From NCBI GenBank assembly GCA_030998015.1, contig JARWMV010000235.1, positions 620,001-684,000 on the forward strand: 64,000 nucleotides of DNA, given 5' to 3'. Origin of the DNA: Ceratorhiza oryzae-sativae. Its lineage: Eukaryota > Basidiomycota > Agaricomycetes > Cantharellales > Ceratobasidiaceae. Positions 1 through 9,404 of the stretch are shown piece after piece (the stretch's first letter is position 1; every line of letters starts with the position of its first letter). The translations under genes and the position numbers were made by a program. The notes beneath the pieces are model-generated. The model was not told the DNA's origin. It ran no database searches and saw nothing but the letters and a program-made list of their open reading frames with translations.

Positions 1-435
1 TGGGGTGCCTTTGGGTGTGACTTGACATAGTCAGCAATGAGTTCTGGTGCGTTCACCAGGTCATCGTAGGTTAACCATTGTCGCTCGTCATAGCCGAGCC
101 ACTTGACATAGTATTCGAAGACGTTGGATCTTTTGTTGTATCGTGACTTTATGATCTGTTCCACTTCGAACTCTTCTTCCCCTTCAGGAGTTACCACCGG
201 TGGTGGTGGGGGAACCTGACGGCCATAGGGGTCGTCTTTGTATTTGGTCAGGAGTGAGACATGAAATACTGGGTGTATTTTCATGGTTATCGGTAAGTCC
301 AATTTGTAGGCATGTGTGCCATGTTGTGCCACCACCCTGAATGGTCCAACTCTTTTGTGGGCCAGTTTCCTGGAGGCCTGCTGTGTCCGTATGTTTTTGG
401 TGTCAAGCCAGACTTGGTCTCCAACCTTAATAGCT
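1..435 (-). pseudogene. Family A integrase C-terminus and chromodomain (partial)
   Basis: The minus-strand translation matches, piecewise, the C-terminal 150 or so residues of the better-preserved plus copy at 7044-8285. It covers the integrase tail, the proline run followed by VVTPEGEEEF, and a chromodomain-like segment with a YYVKWLGY-like core. The window starts before the stop codon is reached. In chromoviruses this domain tethers integration to marked chromatin. The frame shifts relative to the upstream Pol fragments, so it is a broken part of one polyprotein and not a separate gene. Confidence 0.75.
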
Positions 436-2409
436 TCAGGAGCCCGATGCTTCTGGTCGTAGTATTCCTTGATCCTCTGGTTTGCTATTTCCAGGGCTGC
501 CTAAGTTCGTCATGGCCCTTTTGGAGCCATTCTGCATGATTGTGCTAAGGGGAATTCTTGTCCTCCTTGTCCCCAACTGCAGCCTTGGGTGGAAACCATA
601 GTTTGCAAAAAATGGTGATTTGCCAGTTGAGGCATTGACACCATTGTTGTAGGCAAATTCGGCCAAGGGTAAGAGTGAGACCCAGTCATCCTGCCGATCT
701 GATACGTAGTGTCTCAGGTACCCTTCTACTACTGGTTAGCCCTTTCTGACTGGCCGTCCGTTTGTGGTGTGATATGCTGTAGAGTAGGAGGGTTTTATGT
801 CTAGCCGTTTATATAGGTGCCTTAGGAACTTGGATGCAAAGTTGGGGCCACGATCTGAGATTGTTTTCCGTGGTAGCCCGTGAAGTTTCCATACGTATGT
901 TAGGAACAAGTTGGCACAATCCATAGCACTGGCTTCCGATTGACATGGAATAAAGTGGACCATTTTTGTCAGGCGGTCGACAACTGTGAATATGGTGTCA
1001 AATCCTTCTGACAGGGGTAGCCCGGTGATTAGGTCATAAGTAATTTCCTCCCAAGGTTTTTCTGGTGCAGGTATTGGGTTTAAGAGCCCTGGGGGAACTT
1101 GGTTACTGTGCTTGTTCCTGATGCATGACTCGCAGTGTGTGATGTATTCGTTGACTGATTTTTTCATTGATAGCCACGTATATTTGCGATTTAGCAACTC
1201 ATAAGTTCTGAACTGTCCTGGGTGTCCTGCTGCTGGACTATCGTGACGGCTTTCAATGACCAGTTTGCGAAGTTCTTTGTTATTTGGGACGTAGATTCTG
1301 CCCTTGTGTCGTAAGAGTCCTTCGTCCCATTCCCAATCTTTGACCTTCTCATTGTCATCTAGAGCTTTTAGCACTTTTGACAGGTGCTCATCTCCTGGGA
1401 TAGCGTCCCTAATGAGTTGTTCCAGGTCATGGTCTGGTGTGATTGCTTGTAACCACAGAGATTTTAATTCCAAAAATTGGTTTTGTGCAAGCAGAGCTTG
1501 GCTCTCACCCCCCTCTTTAGGGATGTGCCTTGATAGCCTAGAGAGTATGTCTGCCTGGCCATTCTTTGCCCCTTCAATATATAAAATCTTGAATTCGAAC
1601 CTGGATAGGAACTCATGCCACCGTGTGACTCGACCGTTCAGTGGCCGATTTGTCTTCCAATACTCCAAATTCTTGTGGTCACAGACAATGTTTACTGGGT
1701 GTTCGGCCCCTTCTAGCAAATGACACCAGTGTTTAAGGGCCTTGATAATTGCCAGCATTTCTTTGTTGTAGATATCGTAGTTCCTTTCTGCTGGGACCAT
1801 TGCCTTGGAGTAATAGGAAATTGGGTGGAGCATTCCGTCTTCTCCATATTGCAATAATACAGCGCCTGTGGCATAGCCTGAGGCGTCGGTTTCCAAAATG
1901 AACGGTTTGTTGGGTTCTGGCTGAATTAGGAGGGGGGCTTCTTTTAATTTTTGCTTCAGCAGATTCCATGCTTGATCCCTTTCTGCTGTCCATTCCCATT
2001 TTGCGTCCTTTTTGACAAGTTCATAAAGACATCTTGTGATTTTCGAAAAGTCTTTTATGAAGTGCCTCAACCAATTTGCAAACCCCAACCCTTCCAGGAC
2101 TTCGGTTGGGTTGGTAGGGGTTGGCCATTCAACAGCCTTTTCAACCTTGGCTGGGTCTACTTTAATTCCCTGGGGAGTCACTACTATTCCCAGGTAATCG
2201 ACTTCAGTGACATCGAAAACACATTTCTCCAAGGCGCAGTATAGGCCAGCTTTTTGGAGGCGACGTAAGACCTCCTTGACATGTTCATCATGTTCTTCTG
2301 GTTTTTGGAGAATACTATATGTCGTCCATAAATTACAACATAATGCCTTCGATGTCTGGAACTCTTCTCGGATCATGGCCATGAAGGTTCCTGGTGTTCT
2401 TTTGACCAA
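436..2409 (-). pseudogene. Family A Pol: RT thumb, RNase H and integrase
   Basis: A 557-codon open stretch (736-2409) encodes the end of RT, then RNase H with its first catalytic aspartate in the context ETDASGYATGA. The integrase follows, with a zinc-binding HHCC module (ESRHDSPAAGH, then CESCIRNK) and core acidic residues in YDLITGLP and SDRGPNF. The third acidic residue should lie near 730, where the frame is lost; the protein continues in another frame at 436-666 ([18 protein letters not shown]). The order RT, RNase H, integrase is diagnostic of Ty3/gypsy. At the N-terminal end the YxDD-containing palm is scrambled by frameshift, so reverse transcriptase activity is unlikely. Confidence 0.85.
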
Positions 2410-3480
2410 ATTGCATGACTAGGGCTCATACAGCCCGTATTTGGTCTTAAAGGCTGCTTTCCATTCGTCCCTTCCCGAATTCGTATGAGGTTGAACCCCA
2501 CTTTAGGTCAAACTTGGTGAATATCTTTGCCCACGCAAGGTTCCACAATATCATTGATGCGTGGGAGTGGGTACACATTGGAGACAGTCATTTCGTTTAG
2601 CCGACGGTAGTCAATGCACATGCGCAGCTTCCCATTCTTCTTTTTGACAAATATGACTGGGGATGCCATTGGTGACCTTGAGGTCTGATATGCCCTGCTT
2701 TCAGTTGGCGATCCAAGGTTTTGCGCAATTCTGCATCTTCCTTGACACCCACACTATATATGGGACCATGTCTTGGCTTGGCGTCTGGTTTTAATCTATT
2801 TCCATATCCCACTTCTATGGGGTGGTAATGGTTGGACGTCCTTCTTCAGCGAATATTTTCTGGAATTCTTTATATTTTGTTGGGAGGGAGTCTAGGGAGT
2901 CCAGCTGAAGCTCCTTAGGTTCATTTGCACGCACGTGCAAGGGTTTTGTGATGCAATGCTTCAGGCATATGGTGAGTTGAACTTCATGTCCTTTCCATCC
3001 CAATCAATGTCGGGGTTATGGAATTTGAGCCATGACATGCCCAGGACTATCATTTTTGCCAACGTTCACATAGGCACTGAGGATTTCTCGGTGCTTGAAT
3101 GCACAACTCAAAGGTGCAGTAATGGGTCACAGACCCAGAGTCTATCTCCCTTCCATCGATTACCCTAATTTCTTGGGTGTTTTTAGGGCAACGGTAGGAA
3201 TACGGTATTGTTTAACAAATCTTCATGTATAAATACTGATGTGGCCCCTGAAGTCTATCATGGCCCATCCGTTGAATTTTTTCATGTTATATGCAGACTT
3301 TGTTCGGGGGTTATGCGCAGAGGGAATGCATGAAAGAAAAACTGTAGTTGTGATTGGTTTCCTAACGACATACATTCCATTTCCATATTTTTATTTTCAT
3401 TATGCGCATTTTGTAACATAGCGCCCAAGACCGCCCCCCTGGCACGGTTTGAGCTCATTCTTTTACCGACTCATCGTCGG
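2410..3480 (-). pseudogene. Family A protease and RT palm, heavily degraded
   Basis: Short minus-strand pieces here match the N-terminal RT of chromoviruses, for example a fragment around 2597-2812 with [10 protein letters not shown] and [16 protein letters not shown], which resembles the region before the RT fingers. The upstream fragment at 2815-3003 matches the linker between protease and RT. No continuous frame spans the region, and the protease DSG active site cannot be read cleanly. I infer the identity mainly from position between Gag and the intact RT thumb, plus local similarity to the family C polyprotein. Confidence 0.6.
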
Positions 3481-4830
3481 TTGTTTCTACATCCTCAACC
3501 ACTGCCTCGTATCCTGACATTTGGCTGAGGGGCATTTGGCTGCAATATGGCCCCGTCCTCCACAGTTATAGCAGGTGTTCGTCCTTTCCTTTTCCTGCAC
3601 TATCCAGATCCATTGCGTCTGGATCCTTTGCCTTGGGGCCGCCGGTGGGGTTGTCCTTCTTTATGTCCTTGAAGGATTCTTGTATGTTGGCATTACTGCC
3701 ATCGTAACGGACGGTTGGAACCGTGAAGCCCTTTTGCATTGGGCCAATGGCTACGATTTGACCTTTTACAGCCCTGCCATCTTTAATCTTGTATATGCGT
3801 TCCCCATTCTTGAATTTCTCCTTTTGGGGAGCGCTTTGGGGGTTTTTGTGGGCCTGCTAGTCGAGCATTGTTGCTGCTGGACTTATTACCCCATGAGATG
3901 TCCTCTTGCTACCAAAGGAAATGAGGTGGCGGTCAATTTCCAGGGCCCGCTGTGTGAGCTGGGCGAATGTTTTTGTGCGGGGATCATAGTTTTGGGCCAC
4001 CATGCTATCCGTTACGTCTGACGACAGACCATCGTAGAACTGATCACGCATGGCGGCGTCGTTGTAGTTGAGGCCTGTGGAATATAGGTTGAATAGGGTG
4101 AGGTAGTCCTGAACCGTCTTGGATTGTTTCAACTTCCGCCACTTGTCGCGGTTATTTTCGGTGCGGTTCAGGTCCCCATATCGGGTAGTAAATTCTTGCC
4201 AGAACAAAGTGGCATCGTGAAGCCAGGGGATAGCAGTCCCAGGGTTGAGAATTTCGAATTCTTCATACGAGTTAACCCATTCAGCTGCTGACCCTTCGAG
4301 ATAAGAGGTGATGAAGGCGACCACTTGGTCAGCCGAGTGCCCACTCATGTTTGTATTGATATATCGGGCGCATGCAATTCTGAATGAGATGGCGTCTTCT
4401 CGTTTTGTGCCATCAAATTTTGAGGGGCAGCCATCTTAACCTTTGCAGTTGATCCTCCAGAGGGAGCAGGTGCTGTTGGTTGTGGTTGGGTTGTACTGGA
4501 GGAAGCTAATACTTGAGCGCACCTGAGCCACCATGGAGGTGTTGATTTGCGCTTCAATGCGCGTGATAGTGGTTTGGAGAATGGCTAACATTCCTACTAG
4601 GTTATTGACGTTGGTGGCTAATCCAGCCACATCTGCATCTATTTTGTCTGATTTGTGGTAAGTTTTGCTTCGAGTGATCTGTATAGGTTATTATTGTGTT
4701 CGACGTCCCCAATATTGTTTTGGAGGTTATTGGTTCGCTCTCGCAGTTCGTCCATTGATCGAAGCATATAGATGACCTTGTCTCATCAGACATATTGGCC
4801 CAAGCAGGGGCAGGGGTTGTGACGCCATTT
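3481..4830 (-). pseudogene. Family A Gag (capsid-like and nucleocapsid remnants)
   Basis: The 163-codon piece at 3857-4348 contains the retrotransposon Gag signature seen in families B and C: a segment ending in EGSAAEWVNSYEE, then ATLFWQEFTTRYGDLNRTE and a core resembling FNLYSTGLNYNDAAMRDQFY. A cysteine motif belonging to a zinc knuckle lies downstream, near 3530-3570. The N-terminus is split among frames between 4345 and 4830 and seems to begin near a MASQPLPLL-like sequence. Gag would form the particle and bind the RNA; here it is broken by several indels. Confidence 0.75.
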
Positions 4831-5036
4831 CAGAGAAGGTTTGATGAAATTTTAAAGGCGACAGAGACGGTAAGGAAGTACAGGGAATTGGATTGTTTTG
4901 GTAATATAAGATTTCTTTCCCCCTCACAAGTCTATAAATTTCGAAGTTCCTGATTCCCGCGAACCTCAACCAAGTATCGTCCAAGTCCCAGCTTTTGGTG
5001 TCCTGGCAACGATATGGGCACTCCACCTTCTTTAGT

Positions 5037-5790
5037 TTAGTTTGGTCCCGAAGGAGGGCTTCCTTGGGGAGGATTGATTTGGGCTGCCGGAAGGGGTGCT
5101 TCTTCCTGAATTGGCGAGCCCGTGCCACTTAGAAAGGTGGGGTGAGGAAGGTCTGACGGCGTTGAGAAGACGGGGAAGGCGTACTCGTGGGGTTCAATTG
5201 TTTCTCTGACTATTGCTTCTAGTCTGAGATGGTCTTGGAGGAGGGATAGGTAGTCCTCCTGGTGTTCGCGCAAACGCTCGGTTAAGTATGCGCAGCGGGC
5301 CTCGGCTTCGTGAAGTTTTTCACGGGTTTCTTCGTACTTATTCCGATAGTAACGGTACCTGTCTTGAAAGTTTTCGATAGTGTTTAGCAGGTGACGAAGA
5401 AGCTGTTGACCGAGGTTCTCCAGCTTAGAGCTGGTTGCGAGGAATGGTGTAGTAATAGAGGAATTTGTCCTTCTTAGGACAATAAGGGCAGCGCGCGGGG
5501 AAGGTGGCTTCGTTTGGCCGACGGCAGATCTTGCACTCAGGGGCACCTGGCTCAGTGACGAAGGCTTGTTGGGCACGTCCGACTCTCTGGGGGCGGACTT
5601 TGATAATTACTACTCGGCTAAAATCGATGTGCCCCGCTTCTTCAAGGATACTTTCGACTGAGTTGAGGGTGAAGCAGTGGATCGATAAGTGTCCGAACCA
5701 CCCACACAGATGGCAGCGCTGATCTTCTGTAAAAGGTTGTGCCACTTGAGGGCCGTGCGTTCCGTCAGAGACGTACTCGAGCAAGAGCAA
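5037..5790 (-). CDS. Leader ORF(s) upstream of Gag in family A: zinc-finger and coiled-coil protein
   Basis: Two overlapping minus-strand frames lie between the LTR and Gag. The first (5425-5790) contains a perfect CCHC zinc knuckle, CHLCGWFGHLSIHC, followed by a second cysteine cluster (CKIC, then CPYC about 14 residues later). The second (5037-5576, shifted frame) is strongly charged and heptad-like, for example around NTIENFQDRYRYYRNKYEE, suggesting a coiled coil, then becomes proline-rich. The overlap suggests one protein split by a frameshift, or two overlapping ORFs. Standard Tf1/sushi elements have no such ORF before Gag. I cannot name it; it may be a captured host fragment or an accessory nucleic-acid-binding protein. 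Confidence 0.5.
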
Positions 5791-6096
5791 GATAAAAGGA
5801 AAAATAGACCCTTTCCCGAGTCTATGGGAATAGGAAGGTGACCTCCGTTGCTCAGCTACTTAAGGGCAATGAGCGACCCCACCTCTTGTTGACGAAAGAG
5901 ATTAGAGAACCGAAGCTTGTTACGACGTGTGAGGGACCTGGCTATGCAAGGTTTCACAGAGGCGCGTATAGGGCAACGATATCTCGTGACTGTGGATAGG
6001 TGGAGTGGGATTGGGGAAGGCAACGAGGAGTTATCTCGAGACGACGCCGACGGCGTTCCAAACGTATCCCAGACGACACTGAGACTTACGATTGTA

Positions 6097-6111
6097 AAGA
6101 ACTTGACCTGA
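6097..6111 (-). promoter_or_regulatory. Primer binding site, family A (self-priming type)
   Basis: The 15 bases next to the LTR read, on the minus strand, TCAGGTCAAGTTCTT. Their complement, AAGAACTTGACCT, occurs inside the LTR at 6180-6192, about 30 bases downstream of a TATATAA at 6221-6227, which is where transcripts should begin. In Tf1-type elements the RNA 5' end folds back on this site and is cleaved to prime minus-strand DNA. No tRNA 3' end was considered a better match. Confidence 0.75.
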
Positions 6112-6488
6112 TGTCGACGACGACAAGTCAGGCAACGAGAAAAATAGTAGGAAAGATAAAAGAACTTGTATTCGACGAGAGGTCAAGTTCTTGAGGAGTC
6201 CTCTGCGAACTTGACCTGGTTTATATACACAGTACGAGCCACATCATAACAAACAAGTCCGTACAGTGAGTCACGACAGATAAGAGATAGAAGCAGTAGA
6301 AGCGACTGCGGAACTGCGGAATTTCACATCAGAGTTGAAATACATCTCGGTTACCGGTCCGGAACATTCCCTGAATCACGTGATACAGATATACCAAAAA
6401 AGGCAAGTATGTTTTGACGACGATCTCATAAAATGTAGTAAATCGAGAAAATATTGTAGAGTGGATATATGCGTGTCAGTTCGTGACA
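6112..6488 (-). repeat. Family A LTR (5' LTR of the minus element), 377 bp
   Basis: It begins, on the minus strand, with TGTCACGAACTGACACG and ends with GTCGACA. A matching LTR of 375 bp in the opposite orientation lies at 8273-8647. It contains a TATATAA at 6221-6227 and the transcript-start box used for self-priming. A second, inverted copy of that box (GAACTTGACCTGG on the plus strand, 6208-6220) lies just after the TATA, so the LTR carries an internal inverted repeat. Confidence 0.9.
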
Positions 6489-6932
6489 GCAATCATAAAA
6501 GCCCTCAAACACTGGCGTCATTTACTAGAAGGGGCCGAACACCCAGTAAACATTGTTTGCAATCACAAAAATCTGGAATATTGGAAGACAAGTCGGCCAC
6601 TGAACGGTCGAGTCACACAATGGCATGAGTTCCTGTCCAGATTCGAATTCAAGATTCTATACATTGAAGGGGCAAAGAACAGCTGGGCAGACATACTCTC
6701 TAGGCTATCAAGGCACATCCCTAAAGAGGGGGGTGAGAGCCAAGCTCTGCTTGCGCAAAACCAATTTCTTGAACTAAAATCACTGTGGCTACAAGCAATC
6801 ACGCCAGACCATGACCTGGAACAACTCATTAGGGATGCCATCCCAGGGGACAAGCACCTGTCAAAAATTCTAAAAGCCCTAGATGACAATGAAAAGGTCA
6901 AAAACTGGGAATGGGATGAAGGACTTTTATGA
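6489..6932 (+). pseudogene. Family A Pol fragment: RNase H and integrase zinc region
   Basis: About 148 codons start within RNase H (residues matching IIKALKHWRHLLEGAEHP) and continue into the linker before the integrase zinc module. A TGA at about 6930-6932 interrupts the frame where the minus copy reads RHKGRIYVPN; the codon is a CGA to TGA change. The following bases (6933-7043) still align with the integrase HHCC region but have lost some residues, for example Cys in place of Arg in ESRHD. The two open stretches are therefore pieces of one Pol. Confidence 0.85.
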
Positions 6933-7043
6933 TACAAGGGCCGAATCTATGTCCCAAATAACAAAGAACTTTGCAAGCTGATCATTGAAAGCTGTCACAA
7001 CAACCCAGCTGCAGGACACCCAGGACAATTCAGAACATACAAA

Positions 7044-8285
7044 TTGTTAAACCACAAATATACATGGTCATCAATGAAAAAATCAGTCAACGAGTATGTT
7101 ACACATTGTGAATCATGTATTAGGAACAAACACAGCAACCAGGTTCCCCCAGGGCTCCTAAACCCAATACCAGCACCAGAAAAACCTTGGGAGGAAATTA
7201 CCTATGATCTGATCACTGGATTACCCCTATCAGAAGGATTCAATGCTATATTTACAGTTGTGGATCGCCTGACAAAAATGGTCCACTTTATCCCATGTCA
7301 GTCAGAGGCCAGTGCCATGGATTGCGCAAACCTGTTCCTAACCTATGTATGGAAACTCCATGGGTTACCACAAAAAACCATCTCAGACCATGGCCCCAAC
7401 TTCACATCCAAATTTTTAAGGCACCTGTACAAACGACTGGATATAAAACCATCCTACTCCACAGCATACCACCCCCAAACAGATGGCCAGTCCGAAAGGG
7501 CTAACCAAGTAGTAGAAGGGTACCTGAGACACTACATGTCAGATCAGCAGGACAACTGGGTCTCACTCTTACCTCTGGCCAAATTTGCCTACAACAATGG
7601 CGTCAATGCCTCAACTGGCAAAACACCATTCTTTGCAAACTACGGCTTCCATCCAAGGCTGGCAGTTGGGGACAAGGAGGAACAAGAATTCCCCTTAGCA
7701 GACAATCATGCAGAATGGCTTCAAAAGGGCCATGACGAACTCAAGGCTGCTCTGGAACTAGCAAACCAGAGGACCAAAGAATACTATGATCGGAAGCATC
7801 GGACCCCAGAAGTCATCAGGGTGGGAGACAAAGTCTGGCTCAACACCAAGAACATACACACACAACAGGCCTCCAGGAAATTGGCCCATAAGAGAATTGG
7901 ACCATTCAAGGTGGTAGCACAACATGGCACTCACGCCTTCAAACTGGACTTGCCAGTAACCATGAAAATACACCCAGTATTTCATATCTTGCTCCTGACC
8001 AAACATAAAGATGATCCCTATGGACGTCAGGTTCCCCCACCACCACCTGTGGTAACTCCTGAAGGGGAAGAAGAATTCAAAGTGGAACAGATCATAAAAT
8101 CACAATACAACAAAAGGTCTAACGTCTTCAAATACTATGTCAAATGGCTTGGCTACAACGAGCGACAATGGTTAACTTATGATGACCTGGTAAATGCACC
8201 AGAACTCATTGCCAACTATGTCAAGTCACATCCAAAGGCACCCCAGGACCCCTGTGCCTTGAAGGGGGGAAGTGTCACGAACTGA
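7044..8285 (+). CDS. Family A integrase catalytic core and chromodomain (Pol C-terminus, 413 codons)
   Basis: This is an uninterrupted Pol tail. It contains the CESCIRNK half of the HHCC zinc module, the integrase core with YDLITGLPLS, VVDRLTKMVHF and SDHGPNF, and the glutamate in GQSERANQ, giving a complete DDE triad. After the GPFKV-type C-terminal domain come a PPPPPVVTPEGEEEFKV linker and a chromodomain (YYVKWLGY). The stop is at the start of the 3' LTR. Compared with the minus copy, arginine 5' of GPNF is histidine (R to H in SDRG), a CpG-type change. Integrase inserts the cDNA; the chromodomain directs it to modified nucleosomes. It lacks RT and Gag in this window. Confidence 0.88.
   Translation: MLNHKYTWSSMKKSVNEYVTHCESCIRNKHSNQVPPGLLNPIPAPEKPWEEITYDLITGLPLSEGFNAIFTVVDRLTKMVHFIPCQSEASAMDCANLFLTYVWKLHGLPQKTISDHGPNFTSKFLRHLYKRLDIKPSYSTAYHPQTDGQSERANQVVEGYLRHYMSDQQDNWVSLLPLAKFAYNNGVNASTGKTPFFANYGFHPRLAVGDKEEQEFPLADNHAEWLQKGHDELKAALELANQRTKEYYDRKHRTPEVIRVGDKVWLNTKNIHTQQASRKLAHKRIGPFKVVAQHGTHAFKLDLPVTMKIHPVFHILLLTKHKDDPYGRQVPPPPPVVTPEGEEEFKVEQIIKSQYNKRSNVFKYYVKWLGYNERQWLTYDDLVNAPELIANYVKSHPKAPQDPCALKGGSVTN
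8261..8272 (+). promoter_or_regulatory. Polypurine tract, family A plus copy
   Basis: GAAGGGGGGAAG lies immediately 5' of the LTR start at 8273. A purine run in this position is the plus-strand primer of LTR retrotransposons and confirms the element orientation. Confidence 0.8.
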
Positions 8286-8647
8286 CATGCATATATCCAC
8301 TCTATAATATTTTCTCAATTTATTACATTTTACAAGATCATCTTCAAAACATACTTGCCTTTTATGGTATATCTGTGTCATGTGACTCAGGGAATGTTCC
8401 AGACCAGTAACCAAGATGTATTTCAACTCCAATGTGAAATTCCGCAGTTCTGCAGTCACTTCTACTGCTTCTATCTCTTATCAGTTGTGACTCACTGTAT
8501 GGACTTGTTTGTTATAATGTGGCTTGTACTATGTATATAAACTGGGTCAAGTTTGCAGAGGACTCCTCAAGAACTTGACCTCTCGTCAAATACAAGTTCT
8601 CTTATTTTCTTACTATTTCCTCGTTGCCTGACTTGTTGTCGTCGACA
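8273..8647 (+). repeat. Family A 3' LTR, 375 bp
   Basis: It begins TGTCACGAACTGACATG and ends GTCGACA, matching the reverse complement of 6112-6488 with scattered transitions. The TATATAAA box is at 8534-8541 and the self-priming box AAGAACTTGACCT at 8569-8581. The LTR end joins Tc1-like transposase codons at 8648. Confidence 0.9.
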
Positions 8648-8882
8648 CCCTCCACCATCACACCTAGCTTCTGCAGTGGTTGTAAAACACTCATCATATC
8701 TGGCTCTATTGCCAAGGGCTGGAAGGGTCTGCTCATTTGGGTCACACCAGCTGCTATGAACTGCAAAGGCCAAAAGCAGTCAGGGGCCAGTGGCATGACT
8801 GGCAAAGACTACATTAACCAGGTCCTTAAAGGGCCTTTATTGCATTTCTATCAGTCTATGAAGAAAGAGAGAGGTCATCAGA
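8648..8882 (+). pseudogene. Tc1/mariner-like transposase, fragment 1 (catalytic core start)
   Basis: The plus-strand translation includes KTLIISGSIAKGWKGLLIW, matching the Tc1-family segment after the first catalytic Asp (usually VMVWG..G.GPL). It is followed by GKDYINQVLKGPLLHFY, matching the RYI..VL...L.PF region. It stops at the family B LTR, and the frame resumes exactly at 24020 once the element and one TCAGA duplication are removed. The N-terminal DNA-binding part and first aspartate must lie left of the family A insertion, outside the window. Transposase would cut and paste the element; this gene is dead. Confidence 0.75.
8878..8882. repeat. Target site duplication TCAGA (left) of family B element
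   Basis: TCAGA precedes the left LTR and is repeated at 24015-24019 after the right LTR. This 5-bp perfect duplication defines the element ends and proves that the 15-kb block between is one insertion, with later insertions inside it. Confidence 0.92.
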
Positions 8883-9404
8883 TGTCAGAGCTACGACCTG
8901 AACAGTAACATCAAACACCTAAGTGGTGATGACAAGCCTATGGGCAGCAATGCCGGAGGCTTTACTGACAACATCTAAGGTGGGACGTGCAGTGAGGGTG
9001 CAATAAGACGCAAGGAGGTAGAGTAGTAAGTGCACTTGTCCTTAAGAGGACTGGGCAGGGACTATGGACTGGTAAGTCACACAGGTAGTAGAGGGGATAC
9101 AACAGGAGGTCGAGTTCTGAGGCTTAAGGCTCTCAGACTCTCCCTTATATATTCATACAATGAGCTATATCAAATACACGTATGGTGCAAGACAACTATT
9201 GTACAATGTGAGAATGGTGCCATGTAACGGAATATTCCAGAAGGTACAAACAGAACATAAACAACAACAAGGTCACATGATCATGTAAGTAATTCTATGC
9301 ATATATCCGATTAAACAGGACTTGTCCAAAAATATGAAAAGGAGAGATTTTATAAAATATACAAAAATCATAATAAAATCTGCGTCATGGTCTAGGCCAT
9401 GACA
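8883..9404 (-). repeat. Family B 3' LTR (left), 522 bp
   Basis: Its plus-strand ends are TGTCAGAGC and CCATGACA. The partner LTR at 23493-24014 is also 522 bp, and the few differences I see are mostly CpG transitions. Coding is on the minus strand, so this is the 3' LTR. A minus-strand TATATAAG and the AGAACTCGACCT self-priming box are present. Confidence 0.92.

Larger units (their letters stand above)
1..6488 (-). mobile_element. Ty3/gypsy chromovirus-type LTR retrotransposon, family A, minus copy (3' end off window)
   Basis: Read on the minus strand, this runs 5' LTR (6112-6488), self-priming primer site, a long leader with an extra zinc-finger ORF, Gag, and Pol, and is cut by the window edge inside the chromodomain at position 1. 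Gag, RT, RNase H and integrase fragments are in the canonical Ty3/gypsy order. Frame breaks are frequent, including through the RT palm, where no intact YxDD can be read, so the copy is not autonomous. Its right LTR end abuts the RNase H codons of a plus-strand element of the same family, which fits insertion into that element. Confidence 0.9.
6489..8647 (+). mobile_element. Ty3/gypsy family A, plus copy, interrupted at RNase H
   Basis: It starts abruptly with RNase H codons (AIIKALKHW) directly after the LTR end of the minus element. It runs through integrase and chromodomain to a polypurine tract and a 3' LTR (8273-8647). The simplest reading is that the minus element inserted into this one and that the missing 5' half lies left of the window. 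The right LTR end joins coding sequence of a Tc1-like transposase, so this copy itself sits in that older transposon. The test for the nested model is a 5-bp duplication of GCAAT, or of the bases just after 6488, at the unseen left junction. Confidence 0.85.

Noticed and set aside
1304..1723. Plus-strand frame opposite the family A RNase H and integrase linker
   Set aside because: Antisense shadow of Pol; a matching shadow occurs on the minus strand at 6563-6937 opposite the plus copy.
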